In this document: one piece after another, positions 7,903-16,825 of the stretch
How the letters are laid out: every line of letters begins with the position of its first letter
Numbering within the stretch: the stretch's first letter is position 1
NCBI GenBank assembly: GCA_027306505.1
Contig: DAHUZP010000083.1
Span: 35,735-99,734 of the forward strand
Length of the DNA: 64,000 nt
From: Thermoplasmata archaeon
GTDB lineage: Archaea > Thermoplasmatota > Thermoplasmata > Lutacidiplasmatales > UBA184
Direction of reading: 5' to 3'
Notes under the pieces: model-generated
Seen by the model: only the letters and a program-made list of their open reading frames with translations
What the model was told of the DNA's origin: nothing
Databases searched by the model: none
Position numbers and translations under genes: made by a program

Positions 7903-9969
7903 GTGACCGCCCCCGCGTCGGAACCCAGGACGTCTCCCCCGGCGTTCTCCCCCGCACCCTCGGGAAGCCCGACCCCCCGTACAGGTGGCGGCCGGGAAGC
8001 CGTGCCCTCGCGGGAAGGCGGGGCTTCCGCTGGGGGAAGGACGACACCCAGCTCGAAGGCGACGGACCCAGGGCCCACGGGCCGGTCCGGGGGAGGCGGG
8101 CACGCTTCCGCCGCATCTCACGACCCGCAAACCCCCTTCTCCGGTGCCCGCTGGTGGGCCTGGGGGAACATCTCCCGACGTTATCCCCCTGCTCGCGCGG
8201 AGCAGGTCAAGGAGTTCCTTCGGCACCAGTTGGGGCTCCCCCCGATGGGCGCCGGAGGTCCGGCGGTGGACCTCGAGACCCTGCACATCCCCCCGAGCCG
8301 GCTCACGAGCGCCGAGGTGCAGGAGATCCGGGCGCTGCTCCCCACCGGCCACGCGAGCGATCAGCGGGAGGAGAGGCTCCTACACTCCTTCGGACGGTCC
8401 TATATCGACGTGGTGACCGCGCGGCGGGGTCACCTGCGTACCGTCACGGACGTCGTCGCGCACCCCGCGTCGGTCCAGGAGGTCGAGGACCTCGTCCACT
8501 ACGCCCACACCCACGACCTCGCGATCGTGCCCTGGGGCGGCGGGACCAGCGTGGTGGGAGGCGTGGACCCTGAGGCGGGCGGCCATCGCGGGGTCCTCAC
8601 CCTGTCGTTGCAGCGGCTGATGGACCCGATGGGGCTCGACACGCTGAGCCGCCTCGCCCGCTTCCAGTGCGGCATCCACGGGCCGGACCTCGAGAAGTAC
8701 CTCAACGACCGGGGGTACACCCTGGGACACTTCCCGCAGTCCTTCGAGTTCTCCACCCTCGGCGGGTGGCTCGCGACGCGCTCCAGCGGGCAAGCCTCCT
8801 CCCGGTACGGGGAGGTCAGCGACCGCCTCCACGGCGCGACCGTCGTGACCCCGGTGGGGACGCTCCGTTGGGAGCGCGGCGTCGCCGAGTCCTCCGGCCC
8901 GGACCCCAGTGCGCTCCTCCCCGGCTCCGAAGGCACCCTGGGGATCTTCGTCGAGGCGACGCTCGCGGTGGAGCCCCTGCCGGTCCGCACCTCCTACCGG
9001 GCGGCGATCTTCCCGGACTGGGCGAGCGGCGTCGCCGCCTGCCGGGAGCTCTCCCAGGAAGGCCCCGCGCCGGCCGTGCTCCGCCTCTCCGACCCGACGG
9101 AGACCATGCTCACCTTCGAGGGAAGGCCCCCCGCCGAGACCGCGGGCGAGAAGATGCGCCAGCGGCTCGAACGGGAGTACATCGGGCTCCACAAGCTCGA
9201 GGAGGGGTCGATGTGCCTCGCGGTCATCGGCTACGAAGGGACCGAGCGGGAGGTCCGCCACGGGGAGGAACGACGCAAGGAGGTGCTCAAGGCCGGTGGG
9301 GGGGTCGATGTCGGCTCTCGGGCCGGGAGCACCTGGCAGGAGGAGCGCTTCCTGCTCCCCTACCTCCGGGACGACCTGCTGGAGGACGGCTGGCTCGTCG
9401 AGACGCTGGAGACCGGGGCCGCCTGGAGCGAGGTGGAGGGGCTCACCTCCCAGGTGACGGAGGCGCTCCAGCAGGCCGCACGACGTAGCAAGTTCCCCCT
9501 CCTCAGCGCGGCGCACCTCTCCCACACCTCCCGGACCGGATCGGGGATCTACTTCACCATCATGGCCCCGCAGAACCCGCACGACCCGGTCGGGCAGTGG
9601 CTCGTCCTGAAGGAGGCGGCCACCGAGACCCTGCTCCACGCCGGAGGGGTGCTAAGCCACCACCACGGAGTAGGGAAGATGCACCGACCCTGGGTCGGAA
9701 GCTATCGCCAGCGGATGGGGCGCCTGTCGCTGGACGCGGCGAAGCAGGCCTTCGATCCTCTGGGGGTCCTGAACCCGGGGAAGACCCTCGCGGAACCCTC
9801 GACCGAACCCGGCGCGACCGCCCCCGCACGGGCGGCCGCGACCGGAGCGAAGGCCCCCTCCACGCCCCCACGGCCCAACCCCTCCGCTCCCGCGGGCGGG
9901 GTCCCTTCCAAGCCCCGTGCCCCTGGCGAGGAGCCTTCGACGGAGGATGCCGCCACCACCCACCGCTGA
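7903..9969 (+). CDS. alkylglycerone-phosphate synthase-like FAD-linked oxidase
   Basis: Vanillyl-alcohol-oxidase-type flavoprotein most like alkyldihydroxyacetonephosphate synthase, which swaps an acyl chain for a fatty alcohol to form the ether bond in alkyl-DHAP. After about 85 Pro/Ser/Gly-rich residues the protein shows the AGPS-like entry WWAWGNISRRYP and the FAD loop PWGGGTSVVGG. It also has GHFPQSFEFSTLGGW followed by ATRSSGQ, the LLPYLRDDL region, and the loop SHHHGVGKMHRPW with three consecutive His (586-588) matching the catalytic His cluster of AGPS. The last 60 residues are again low complexity. It overlaps the glycerol-3-phosphate dehydrogenase downstream. D-lactate/glycolate oxidase is the main alternative, but the HHH loop and entry motif favour AGPS type. 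The true start could be inside the N-terminal tail. Confidence 0.85.
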   Translation: MTAPASEPRTSPPAFSPAPSGSPTPRTGGGREAVPSREGGASAGGRTTPSSKATDPGPTGRSGGGGHASAASHDPQTPFSGARWWAWGNISRRYPPARAEQVKEFLRHQLGLPPMGAGGPAVDLETLHIPPSRLTSAEVQEIRALLPTGHASDQREERLLHSFGRSYIDVVTARRGHLRTVTDVVAHPASVQEVEDLVHYAHTHDLAIVPWGGGTSVVGGVDPEAGGHRGVLTLSLQRLMDPMGLDTLSRLARFQCGIHGPDLEKYLNDRGYTLGHFPQSFEFSTLGGWLATRSSGQASSRYGEVSDRLHGATVVTPVGTLRWERGVAESSGPDPSALLPGSEGTLGIFVEATLAVEPLPVRTSYRAAIFPDWASGVAACRELSQEGPAPAVLRLSDPTETMLTFEGRPPAETAGEKMRQRLEREYIGLHKLEEGSMCLAVIGYEGTEREVRHGEERRKEVLKAGGGVDVGSRAGSTWQEERFLLPYLRDDLLEDGWLVETLETGAAWSEVEGLTSQVTEALQQAARRSKFPLLSAAHLSHTSRTGSGIYFTIMAPQNPHDPVGQWLVLKEAATETLLHAGGVLSHHHGVGKMHRPWVGSYRQRMGRLSLDAAKQAFDPLGVLNPGKTLAEPSTEPGATAPARAAATGAKAPSTPPRPNPSAPAGGVPSKPRAPGEEPSTEDAATTHR

Positions 9970-11572
9970 TCCTGGCGGGAGCCCCCCGCTCGGGAACGAC
10001 CGGGAGCGCCGGTGGTCGGAGCTCGGGAGCGGAGAGTTCGACCTGCTCGTGGTGGGCGGGGGCATCACGGGGGCCGGGATCGCCCAGGTCGCGACGGCCC
10101 GTGGCTACCGGGTCGCGCTCGTGGAGAGAGAGGACTTCGGAGGAGGGACCTCAGGGGCGACCTCCAAGATGCTGCACGGGGGGCTGCGCTACCTGCAGCA
10201 GCGCAAGGTCGGGCTCGTCCGCGAGGCGCTGCACGAGCGCGGTCGGCTCGTTCGGATGCTCGGCACCCAACGGGTCCAGAGCACGCCCTTCCTCCTGCCG
10301 TTGGACGGCTCGTTCGGCCACCGGCTCGGCCTCCGGTTCGGGACCTGGCTCTACCAGAGGCTCTCCGGCGACCTCGCCCTGGGACCGAGGAAGGTCCTCT
10401 CCCGCGCCGAGGTGACCCAACAGGTCCCCTTCCTCTCGATGGAGGGGGTCCGGGGCGGGGTCCTCTACTTGGAGGGGGTCGTCGACGATGTTCTCCTCAC
10501 CCTCACCCGTGTCGGGCAGGCCGCGCACGGGGGGGCCCTCGTGCTGAACCACGTGGAAGCGATCGCTCCCCTTCTGGACGGCTCCGGTCACCTCCAGGGC
10601 GTGCGCGTCCGCGACCGGAGGAGCGGCCGGGAGGAGGACGTCCGTGCCCGCAAGGTGATCAACGCGGCGGGGGTCTGGTCCTCCGGGTGGGCGGGCGTCG
10701 ACCGTACCCCGAAGCTCCGACCGTCGAAGGGGGTCCACCTGGTCTTCCGCAGGAAGCGCCTGCCTCTCGAGGTCGCGGTCGTCCTTTCGGCCCCGGAGGG
10801 GCGATGGGTCTTCGCCCTCCCCTACGGCCCGCTCGCCATCGTCGGGACGACGGACACCGACTATCCGGGTGACCCCTCCCGTATCCGGGCCGAGCCGGAG
10901 GACCTAAGCTACCTCATCGAGGTCGCTCGCCGGTGCTTCCCTTCCCTTGACCTTTCGCTCAAGGATGTGGTGGACGTGTATGCGGGGCTGCGGCCGCTCC
11001 TGGACGGCGGTGCCGCGAGGACCAACGACCTCTCCCGGGAGGACGTGGTACATGAGGGCCCTGGCGGGCTCCTCACGGTCGCGGGAGGGAAGCTGACCAC
11101 CCATCGGGCGATGGCGGACAGGGCCCTCGACGTGGGCGGCCTCTCCCCCCGGGGAACCTCCCACCCTGCTCCCTCTCCAGCGGGAGCGATCTCGGAGGAG
11201 GGGGAGCCCTGGGGATCGTGGGAGTTCCCTCCGCTCTGGCGGGGGACGGCCTGCCCGGGGGCGGACCTCGTCGCCCGGGCGCTCGCGCAGGAGAGCGCGG
11301 CGAGGGCCTCGCTCCTAAGGCCGTGGGTCGAGGCCGGGATCCGGGTCACCGGCGCGTCGAGCCTGGGCGACCTCATGGACCGACGGCTGCACACCCTCCA
11401 GCGTCTCGATCCGCACTTCGAAGAGGTCGTGGACGAGGTCGCCCGGGAGGCCCAACCCCTCCTGGGGTGGTCGGACGCCGTGCGGGAGCGGGAGCGAGAG
11501 GATTATCTCACCCGGGTCCGATTCGAGACGCAGGCGGTCCGCTCGGAACGGGGGGACCGGGACGCTCCATGA
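9947..11572 (+). CDS. glpD: FAD-dependent glycerol-3-phosphate dehydrogenase
   Basis: Oxidises sn-glycerol 3-phosphate to dihydroxyacetone phosphate, passing electrons to FAD and normally to the quinone pool. Motifs are the Rossmann FAD site VVGGGITGAGIA, then the GlpA/GlpD signature TSGATSKMLHGGLRYL, KVINAAGVWS, and VGTTDTDYPGDP, followed by GLRPLL and LLTVAGGKLTT near the C-terminal cap. The ATG at 9947 is used; it overlaps the preceding gene by 23 bp. Its stop overlaps the lipid-kinase start by 4 bp (ATGA), so the three genes form one operon. An sn-G3P enzyme of bacterial type is notable in an archaeon, whose own lipids use sn-glycerol 1-phosphate. Confidence 0.93.
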   Translation: MPPPPTADPGGSPPLGNDRERRWSELGSGEFDLLVVGGGITGAGIAQVATARGYRVALVEREDFGGGTSGATSKMLHGGLRYLQQRKVGLVREALHERGRLVRMLGTQRVQSTPFLLPLDGSFGHRLGLRFGTWLYQRLSGDLALGPRKVLSRAEVTQQVPFLSMEGVRGGVLYLEGVVDDVLLTLTRVGQAAHGGALVLNHVEAIAPLLDGSGHLQGVRVRDRRSGREEDVRARKVINAAGVWSSGWAGVDRTPKLRPSKGVHLVFRRKRLPLEVAVVLSAPEGRWVFALPYGPLAIVGTTDTDYPGDPSRIRAEPEDLSYLIEVARRCFPSLDLSLKDVVDVYAGLRPLLDGGAARTNDLSREDVVHEGPGGLLTVAGGKLTTHRAMADRALDVGGLSPRGTSHPAPSPAGAISEEGEPWGSWEFPPLWRGTACPGADLVARALAQESAARASLLRPWVEAGIRVTGASSLGDLMDRRLHTLQRLDPHFEEVVDEVAREAQPLLGWSDAVREREREDYLTRVRFETQAVRSERGDRDAP

Positions 11573-12687
11573 CCTCATCCACTCCATCCACCCTTTCTCC
11601 CCCTTCCCCTCCATCCATCTCTCCCGTTCCCTCGAGCCCGACCCCCGCCTCCTCGGATCCGGGGATGGCCTCGCTCTCTTCCAGGAGCCCGAGCGTCGCG
11701 GGAGCGCTGGCCGCCCCGATCTCCCCTCCCTCGGGGCAGGGGGAGGCGCGACCCACCCCTCAGCGGATCTACGTCATCCTCAACCCGCGAGCGGCGGGAG
11801 GGAGGGCAGAGGAGCGCTGGCAGCAGCTCGAGCTGCCGCTCAGGACCCGGTTCCCGTTCCTCACCGTGCTCAAGACGTCGCGGCCCCAGGAGGAGGCCTC
11901 GCTGGGACAGCGGGCGGTCCGCGAGGGGGCGGACCTCGTGATCGCGGCCGGCGGGGACGGCACCTTCTCGGGCGTGGTCGATGGCGTCCTCTCCGAGCCC
12001 CCCATGACGCACGCGTCGCCCCCGGCCCTCGCCGTGCTCCCGGTGGGGAGCGGGAGCGACTTCGCCCGCGGGCTCGGGCTGCCCCGCGACCCCGCCGAGG
12101 TGATCCCTCGCATCGCCGCAGGCGCTCCCCGCAAGCTCGACGTGGGGAGGCTCACGTTCTACACGGAGACCCCGCCCCGGCTCCGCTACTTCGTGAACCA
12201 ATCCTACCTGGGCTTCGGTGCGAAGGTGGTCCGGCGCGTCAACCGGGGAAGAGGGGCGGGCCACGAAGGTGCCTACACCCGGGCGGTCTTCCCGGAGCTC
12301 CTGCATCACCGACCGCTGCCGGTCACCCTTGAGGGCGACGGTGCCCCATCGGGGACCTTCGGGCTCAGCAACCTCGTGGTCGCGATCGGCCGCTACTCCG
12401 GAGGGGGGATGCTCTCCTCGCCTCGGTCGGACCCTTCGGACGGCGCCTTCGACATGATCGCCGTGGGGCCCGTCTCCCGTCTCCGCCTCTTGCTGAACCT
12501 CTCGAAGTTCCGAAAGGGCCGTCACCTTGAGCTGAAGACGGTCACCGTCTGGAAGGGCCCCACCCTCCAAGTGAGCCCCCAGGGGGGTGGAGCGGACGAC
12601 CGCCTGGTCGAGGCCGACGGTGACATCGTGGGGAGCCTGCCGGTGGTCTACGACATCCTGCCGGGAGCGCTCAACTTCTGGAGCTGA
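11569..12687 (+). CDS. diacylglycerol kinase-family lipid kinase
   Basis: Member of the DAGK/YegS/sphingosine kinase superfamily (372 residues), expected to phosphorylate a lipid hydroxyl such as a diradylglycerol. The first 60 residues are Ser/Pro-rich. The catalytic domain then shows YVILNPRAAGG, the nucleotide loop AAGGDGTFSGVVDG, PVGSGSDFARGLGLP (Ser where most members have Thr-Gly-Asn), and the C-terminal EADGD motif that binds metal. The ATG overlaps the glpD stop by 4 bp. In the operon with an AGPS-like enzyme and glpD it probably acts on an ether or diradyl glycerol; the lipid itself is inferred only. Confidence 0.9.
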   Translation: MTSSTPSTLSPPSPPSISPVPSSPTPASSDPGMASLSSRSPSVAGALAAPISPPSGQGEARPTPQRIYVILNPRAAGGRAEERWQQLELPLRTRFPFLTVLKTSRPQEEASLGQRAVREGADLVIAAGGDGTFSGVVDGVLSEPPMTHASPPALAVLPVGSGSDFARGLGLPRDPAEVIPRIAAGAPRKLDVGRLTFYTETPPRLRYFVNQSYLGFGAKVVRRVNRGRGAGHEGAYTRAVFPELLHHRPLPVTLEGDGAPSGTFGLSNLVVAIGRYSGGGMLSSPRSDPSDGAFDMIAVGPVSRLRLLLNLSKFRKGRHLELKTVTVWKGPTLQVSPQGGGADDRLVEADGDIVGSLPVVYDILPGALNFWS

Positions 12688-12760
12688 CCGTCTATCTCCA
12701 GCGACGTTCGGGCGAGGGAGGGCGGGGTGGGTTGACCGGGCCCGGGCTGGGGGTTGGGGG

Positions 12761-13390
12761 TCAAGGGGATAGGGGAGCTATCTGCCCGGACCATTCGGCC
12801 CCTTCCCGCTCCCACTCCTGCAAACGTCTCGAGTTCTCCTGGAGGCGGACGAGCCGCGCACCCGCGTCCTCGGCGAGGAGGGTGTTCGTCGCGGCCACGA
12901 GCAGACGGTAGGGCGCGCGCCCGGAGGCGAGCTCCTCGGGGCCATGGTAGGTCTCGAGCAGGCGAACCCGCCCGTCCTCCCAGGTCATGAGGCCGAAGCC
13001 GTCGCCGGGGACCCAGACCAGGAGGACGGAGGTGAACCCGATCCCCTCCGCCGCCGGGGTGTCCTCGCGGGCGATCACGAAGAGCTCGGGCGAGGAGGTC
13101 CCGGAGGAGAGCAGGGTCTCGCCCATCGCCTCGGCCCGATGGAACAGGCGTCGAGCGTTCTCCAGAGGGGAGCCCGAACGGTCCTCGAGGGCACGTCTCG
13201 CGCGGAAGGAAGGTCGCCTCCGGTGGCGCTTCACGGACCGGGAGACCTCTCCCCCGCGGGCGCTCCGTGCCACTGCCGACGGATCCTCCCTCCCCGTCGT
13301 CGAAGGCTCTTCCTCTCCGCGCACTGCCGACGCTGGTATCGTGAGGTCCAACTCTGGGGGGATCGAGGACCGGGTCTCGCGTTCGCTCAT
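12761..13390 (-). CDS. hypothetical protein
   Basis: A 209-residue protein I do not recognise. The first 75 residues are charged and include a basic stretch (RSVKRHRRR). The remainder looks folded: a helical segment LENARRLFHRAEAMGE, then alternating strands around ELFVIARED, TSVLLVWVPGDGFGLMTW and VRLLETYHG, and a C-terminal charged helix. No membrane segment or known motif is visible. The start chosen is the ATG of MSERET; an ATG at 13453 (MRIATC) would add 21 residues. It stands alone between the lipid cassette and the asparaginase gene. The compositional contrast with antisense frames supports it being coding. Confidence 0.55.
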   Translation of the reverse strand: MSERETRSSIPPELDLTIPASAVRGEEEPSTTGREDPSAVARSARGGEVSRSVKRHRRRPSFRARRALEDRSGSPLENARRLFHRAEAMGETLLSSGTSSPELFVIAREDTPAAEGIGFTSVLLVWVPGDGFGLMTWEDGRVRLLETYHGPEELASGRAPYRLLVAATNTLLAEDAGARLVRLQENSRRLQEWEREGAEWSGQIAPLSP

Positions 13391-13511
13391 CTGCGACCTC
13401 AGAAGGACCAAGGAGGGCCTCGACCCGCCCTTGGCACACGTAGCAATGCGCATGGACCTACTTGAGCGTTTGGAGGCGGGTCCCCCCCCGTGCTGGGGGT
13501 CCGCGGGCGGC

Positions 13512-14456
13512 TCAGCGCAGGCCCACGCGCACGGAGGAGGATCCGTCGCTCCGGGTCCCGTGGGCGAGGTGCGTGGTGTTCTTCGCGACGCCGAACCTCC
13601 CCTTGCGGTCGAGAGCGATGACCCCCACGGAGTCCTTGGGCACCCCGCGAAGCGCGGCCTGGGAGGCCGCCTGCGGGTCACGGCCGTGGGCTCGGTAGCC
13701 CTCGGCAAGGGAGCGCGCGAACGTGTGGCGGATGATGACCTCCCCGACGCCGGTAACCGATATCCCCAGGTCCGGGTCGGCGTAGGTGCCGCACCCGACG
13801 AGGGAGCTATCGGAGACCCGGCCCTCCATCTTGAGGAAGATCCCGCCGGTAGAGGTGGCGGCCGCGATCCTGCCACGTCGGTCCACGGCGACCGCCCCGA
13901 CCGTACCGTGCAGGAGCTCCGGGTACCGCTTCACGAGCTTCTGCAAGGAGGCCCACCAGGCCGGGTGGTGGGAGGGTCGTCCATCGGACCAGCGACCTCG
14001 CGAGCCCCGACCCTCGAGCAGCTCTCCGCGAAGCTCGGTGTAGAGCTTCCTACGGGCGGGAAGCCCGATCCGCTCGCGGGGGAACCCCATCGCTCGGGCG
14101 AAGCGGTCGGCCCCGCGACCGCAGAGCAGTACGTGCGGGGTCTCCTCCATGACCTTCCTCGCGACCTCGATCGCGTGGGAGGTCCATGACAGATTGGAGA
14201 CCGCGCCCGCCTTGCGCTGCCCGGTCATGAGCGCCGCGTCGAGCTCCGCCCGGCCCTGAAGATTGAGGACCGCCCCCCGCCCGCAGTTGAAGCGCCGGGA
14301 GCCCTCCATCCAGCGGACGGCCGCCACGACCGATTCCGTCGCATCGTCGATCTCCGACCAGCCGACCTCGAGGGCCCCACGAACGCCCTCCAGCGCGCTG
14401 GACCCGTTCTCCGGGGTGACCCGGCCGGCACCGCCGTGGACCACGAGGCGACGCAC
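13512..14456 (-). CDS. isoaspartyl peptidase/L-asparaginase (Ntn hydrolase, T2 family)
   Basis: Self-processing amidohydrolase that removes isoaspartyl dipeptides or hydrolyses asparagine. Beginning at the GTG at 14456 it starts with the family N-terminus RRLVVHGGAG and has DAT then ESVVAAV and FNCGRGAVLN. The nucleophile region is LLHGTVGAVAVD with the predicted catalytic Thr185. After that come AATSTGG, a DSSLVGCGTYAD region and GVGEVIIR. The frame is open far upstream into the divergent MFS gene; the GTG was chosen because it matches family length and lies about 28 bp after a TATA-like CCTTATGC. Cleavage before Thr185 would give alpha and beta chains. Confidence 0.92.
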   Translation of the reverse strand: MRRLVVHGGAGRVTPENGSSALEGVRGALEVGWSEIDDATESVVAAVRWMEGSRRFNCGRGAVLNLQGRAELDAALMTGQRKAGAVSNLSWTSHAIEVARKVMEETPHVLLCGRGADRFARAMGFPRERIGLPARRKLYTELRGELLEGRGSRGRWSDGRPSHHPAWWASLQKLVKRYPELLHGTVGAVAVDRRGRIAAATSTGGIFLKMEGRVSDSSLVGCGTYADPDLGISVTGVGEVIIRHTFARSLAEGYRAHGRDPQAASQAALRGVPKDSVGVIALDRKGRFGVAKNTTHLAHGTRSDGSSSVRVGLR

Positions 14457-14479
14457 GGGGGTCCCGACCGGTGGGTCCG

Positions 14480-14487
14480 CATAAGGG
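14480..14487 (-). promoter_or_regulatory. TATA-like element for the asparaginase gene
   Basis: Minus-strand CCTTATGC, 24-31 bp before the GTG at 14456; spacing implies a leaderless message and supports this start. Confidence 0.45.
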
Positions 14488-14587
14488 GATTGCCATCGCC
14501 TCCACGTTCGCTGGCCAATGCCCAGGCGAGGTGACCGGGGACCCTCGGGGCGCCCGAGTGGTCGGGGGGGGCGGCAGGACGGACCAC

Positions 14588-14595
14588 CTTTAGAT
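14588..14595 (+). promoter_or_regulatory. TATA-like element for the MFS gene
   Basis: CTTTAGAT, 34-41 bp before the ATG at 14629, in the short divergent region shared with the asparaginase gene. Confidence 0.4.
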
Positions 14596-14628
14596 GCTCC
14601 GGCGGACCCCGCCTGGGGACACTTGGGA

Positions 14629-15969
14629 ATGGACCGCAGCCTCCGCTTTTTGGGCATCGGAGCCGGGGTCCGCACCCTCGGCATGGCCCTGTTCGGGCCC
14701 TTCCTTGCCCTCTTCCTACACTATGACCTCTCCATCGGCTACGTGGAGATCGGGGTGATCCTCGTCACCCTGGGCGCCCTCCCGATCCCCGCCGCCTTCG
14801 TCGGGGGGCTCCTCACGGACCGCTGGGGAAGGAGACGCCTGTTCCTCGCCTCGCTAGCGATCGAGGCGGGGCTCGTGGGCCTCTTGGGCCTCTTCATGAT
14901 GGAAAGGTCCCTCGCAGGGGTGCTGGGGGTGGGGTTCACCTCCTCGATCAACGCCGCCATGGGGGGACCCGCCCTCTCCGCCTATGTGGCGGACCTCGCG
15001 GCGGGGTCGGAGCGGACGAAGGGGTTCACCTGGTTTCGCGTGGGATCGAACGCAGGGTTCGCCGCTGGGAGCGCGACGGGGGGTTTCCTCATCCCCCTCC
15101 TCGGCTTCGGTGAAACGACCCTCGTTTCCTCCGCCATCCTGTTCGCGGGGGTCTCCTTCTTGGTCGTGACCCTTGCGGCCTCCCCCTACGACCTCGACTT
15201 CGCCTCCTCCTCCACCCCGGACCGGCCAACGACCGCGACCCCCGGGAGCACCACCGGTGGGCCGATCTCCCACCCCGGGGCCGGCCCTCACAGAGGCCCA
15301 GAGCCTCGCCCAGCCTCCACGCCCCCTCCCCCCTCCGCGCCACGGCGGCCGAGCGTCGTCTCGAGCCTGCGGACGGTGGGACGGGACCGCGGCTTCCTGC
15401 TCTTCTGTGTCGCGGCCGCGCTCGCCCAGATCACCATAGGTCAGTGGAGCAACACGCTCCAGCTCTTCGTCATCGGACCCATGCACCTCACCTACACCGT
15501 TCTCGGGCTCGGGCTGTCGCTCAACGGGCTCATCGTGGTCCTGGGACAGACGGTGACCACCCACCGGGTCCTGGGCCGGCGCCTCAGCTCGATCTTCGCT
15601 GCCGGGCTCGCCCTGTACGTGGTCGCCTTCCTTGCTCTGGGGCTCTCCACGCTCCTCCAGTTCTTGCCCGTCGTGGTCTTCTTCGCCGCCGTCGCTGTGC
15701 TGACGGTGGGAGAGAACCTGACCGCGATCACCCTGTCCACCCTTCCATCCAACCTGGCTCCCCGTCAGGAGATCGGGTCCTACAATGGCGGCTTCAACGC
15801 GATCGTCACCTTTGGGGGGCTCCTAGGGACGTTCGTCGGGACGTTTGCCCTCGCCTCCCTTCCGGACCCGCTCCTCCTCTGGGTGGTCCTGGTGACCCCC
15901 AGCCTTCCGGCGGCCTTGCTCCTGCGGCACGCCGCTCACCGCATATCGAAGACGGCGGACCGGGCCTGA
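14629..15969 (+). CDS. major facilitator superfamily transporter
   Basis: A 446-residue integral membrane transporter with about 12 predicted helices. The loop between helices 2 and 3 carries the MFS motif GGLLTDRWGRRRLF. A central cytoplasmic loop of about 65 residues (around 195-250) is extremely rich in Pro, Thr, Ser and Gly and separates the two six-helix halves. The start is ATG at 14629, downstream of a TATA-like element; the longer open frame overlaps the divergent promoter region and is rejected. No neighbour indicates the substrate; multidrug or small-metabolite efflux is the generic guess. Confidence 0.88.
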   Translation: MDRSLRFLGIGAGVRTLGMALFGPFLALFLHYDLSIGYVEIGVILVTLGALPIPAAFVGGLLTDRWGRRRLFLASLAIEAGLVGLLGLFMMERSLAGVLGVGFTSSINAAMGGPALSAYVADLAAGSERTKGFTWFRVGSNAGFAAGSATGGFLIPLLGFGETTLVSSAILFAGVSFLVVTLAASPYDLDFASSSTPDRPTTATPGSTTGGPISHPGAGPHRGPEPRPASTPPPPSAPRRPSVVSSLRTVGRDRGFLLFCVAAALAQITIGQWSNTLQLFVIGPMHLTYTVLGLGLSLNGLIVVLGQTVTTHRVLGRRLSSIFAAGLALYVVAFLALGLSTLLQFLPVVVFFAAVAVLTVGENLTAITLSTLPSNLAPRQEIGSYNGGFNAIVTFGGLLGTFVGTFALASLPDPLLLWVVLVTPSLPAALLLRHAAHRISKTADRA

Positions 15970-15987
15970 GGTGAGGGGAAGCGCGCC

Positions 15988-16677
15988 TCACCCCATCGTC
16001 GCGAGGAGCGCTGGGAGTTCCACCAGCGTCCGGATCGCGGTCAGGCCCTCAACGGGCTTGTCCTCGTTCCGATCGACCAGGACCCGAGCGAGCCCCGCCT
16101 CCTGGGCGGACGGAAGGGCCCCCACGGGGTCGTCCGAAACGTAGAGGACGTGTCCCACGGGGACCTTCAGCTTCTCGACCATGAACTGGAAGACGCGAGG
16201 GTCGGGGCGGTCCCAGGGCATGTCCTCGGTCGAATGGACCACTTGGAAGTAGCGCCCCACTCCCAGGCGCTCGAGCTCCGCCCGCACCTCGATCGAGCCT
16301 CGCAGCGTGTGATCGAGCGCGGCGAGGCCGACACGGGAGGCACGGAGGGCCCCGAGGCACGGGTGCGTCCCGGCGAAGATCCCGCTGATCCGGAAGGACT
16401 CCCAGTACTGGTCGGCCCGTTGGAGCATCTCCTCGGGATCTCCGGAAAGTTGAAGGGAGCTCAAGGCCGCCTTGCGGTACTCGGCCCGGATCTCGAGGGT
16501 CCATCGCTGTCCCCTGGGGCGGGACCCATACCGAAGCGACCAGTCCTTTTGGGCGCTCTCCACGGCACGGGCAAGAGCCTCCGGTCCTGGCGCGTGACCG
16601 AGGGGCTGGAGGACTTCCTGGAGGATCTCCGCCTCGGTCCGCTCCCGAACAAGGGTGCCGGCCCGCTCGAAAATCAC
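15988..16677 (-). CDS. HAD-superfamily hydrolase homologue lacking the catalytic aspartates
   Basis: A 229-residue protein with the overall plan of a HAD phosphatase with a helical cap: an N-terminal motif I region, GLAALDHTLR, the RPDPRVFQ region where active members have KPDP, and the C-terminal YVSDDPVGALPSAQEAGL motif IV. The motif I reads VIFERAGTL (start codon GTG), where the family requires D-x-D-G-T: the nucleophilic Asp is Glu4 and the acid/base Asp is Ala6, and the motif III Lys is replaced by Arg. It may therefore be a non-catalytic or changed-function homologue. The GTG start leaves no residues before motif I, so an undetected upstream non-standard start is possible. Confidence 0.8.
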   Translation of the reverse strand: MIFERAGTLVRERTEAEILQEVLQPLGHAPGPEALARAVESAQKDWSLRYGSRPRGQRWTLEIRAEYRKAALSSLQLSGDPEEMLQRADQYWESFRISGIFAGTHPCLGALRASRVGLAALDHTLRGSIEVRAELERLGVGRYFQVVHSTEDMPWDRPDPRVFQFMVEKLKVPVGHVLYVSDDPVGALPSAQEAGLARVLVDRNEDKPVEGLTAIRTLVELPALLATMG

Positions 16678-16825
16678 CGCCTCGATCAGGTCCCGGCCCC
16701 CCGTGGAGGTAGTGACCCTGGTTCAAACAACTTCCCGCAGCTTCCCGCCTTCGAGTCCGGTTGCAGGACGGAGAGGACACGCTCGTTCGTTGGGAGCGGA
16801 TGCGACCCACCGCCGAACGGACGGT

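Noticed and set aside
14457..14684. Longer N-terminus for the asparaginase-like protein
   Set aside because: It would cross the divergent promoter region and the MFS start and adds only Pro/Arg-rich residues; the GTG at 14456 gives the family N-terminus.
16700..16810. tRNA-like GGTTCAAA near 16720
   Set aside because: The flanks do not pair into a T-arm or acceptor stem on either strand.
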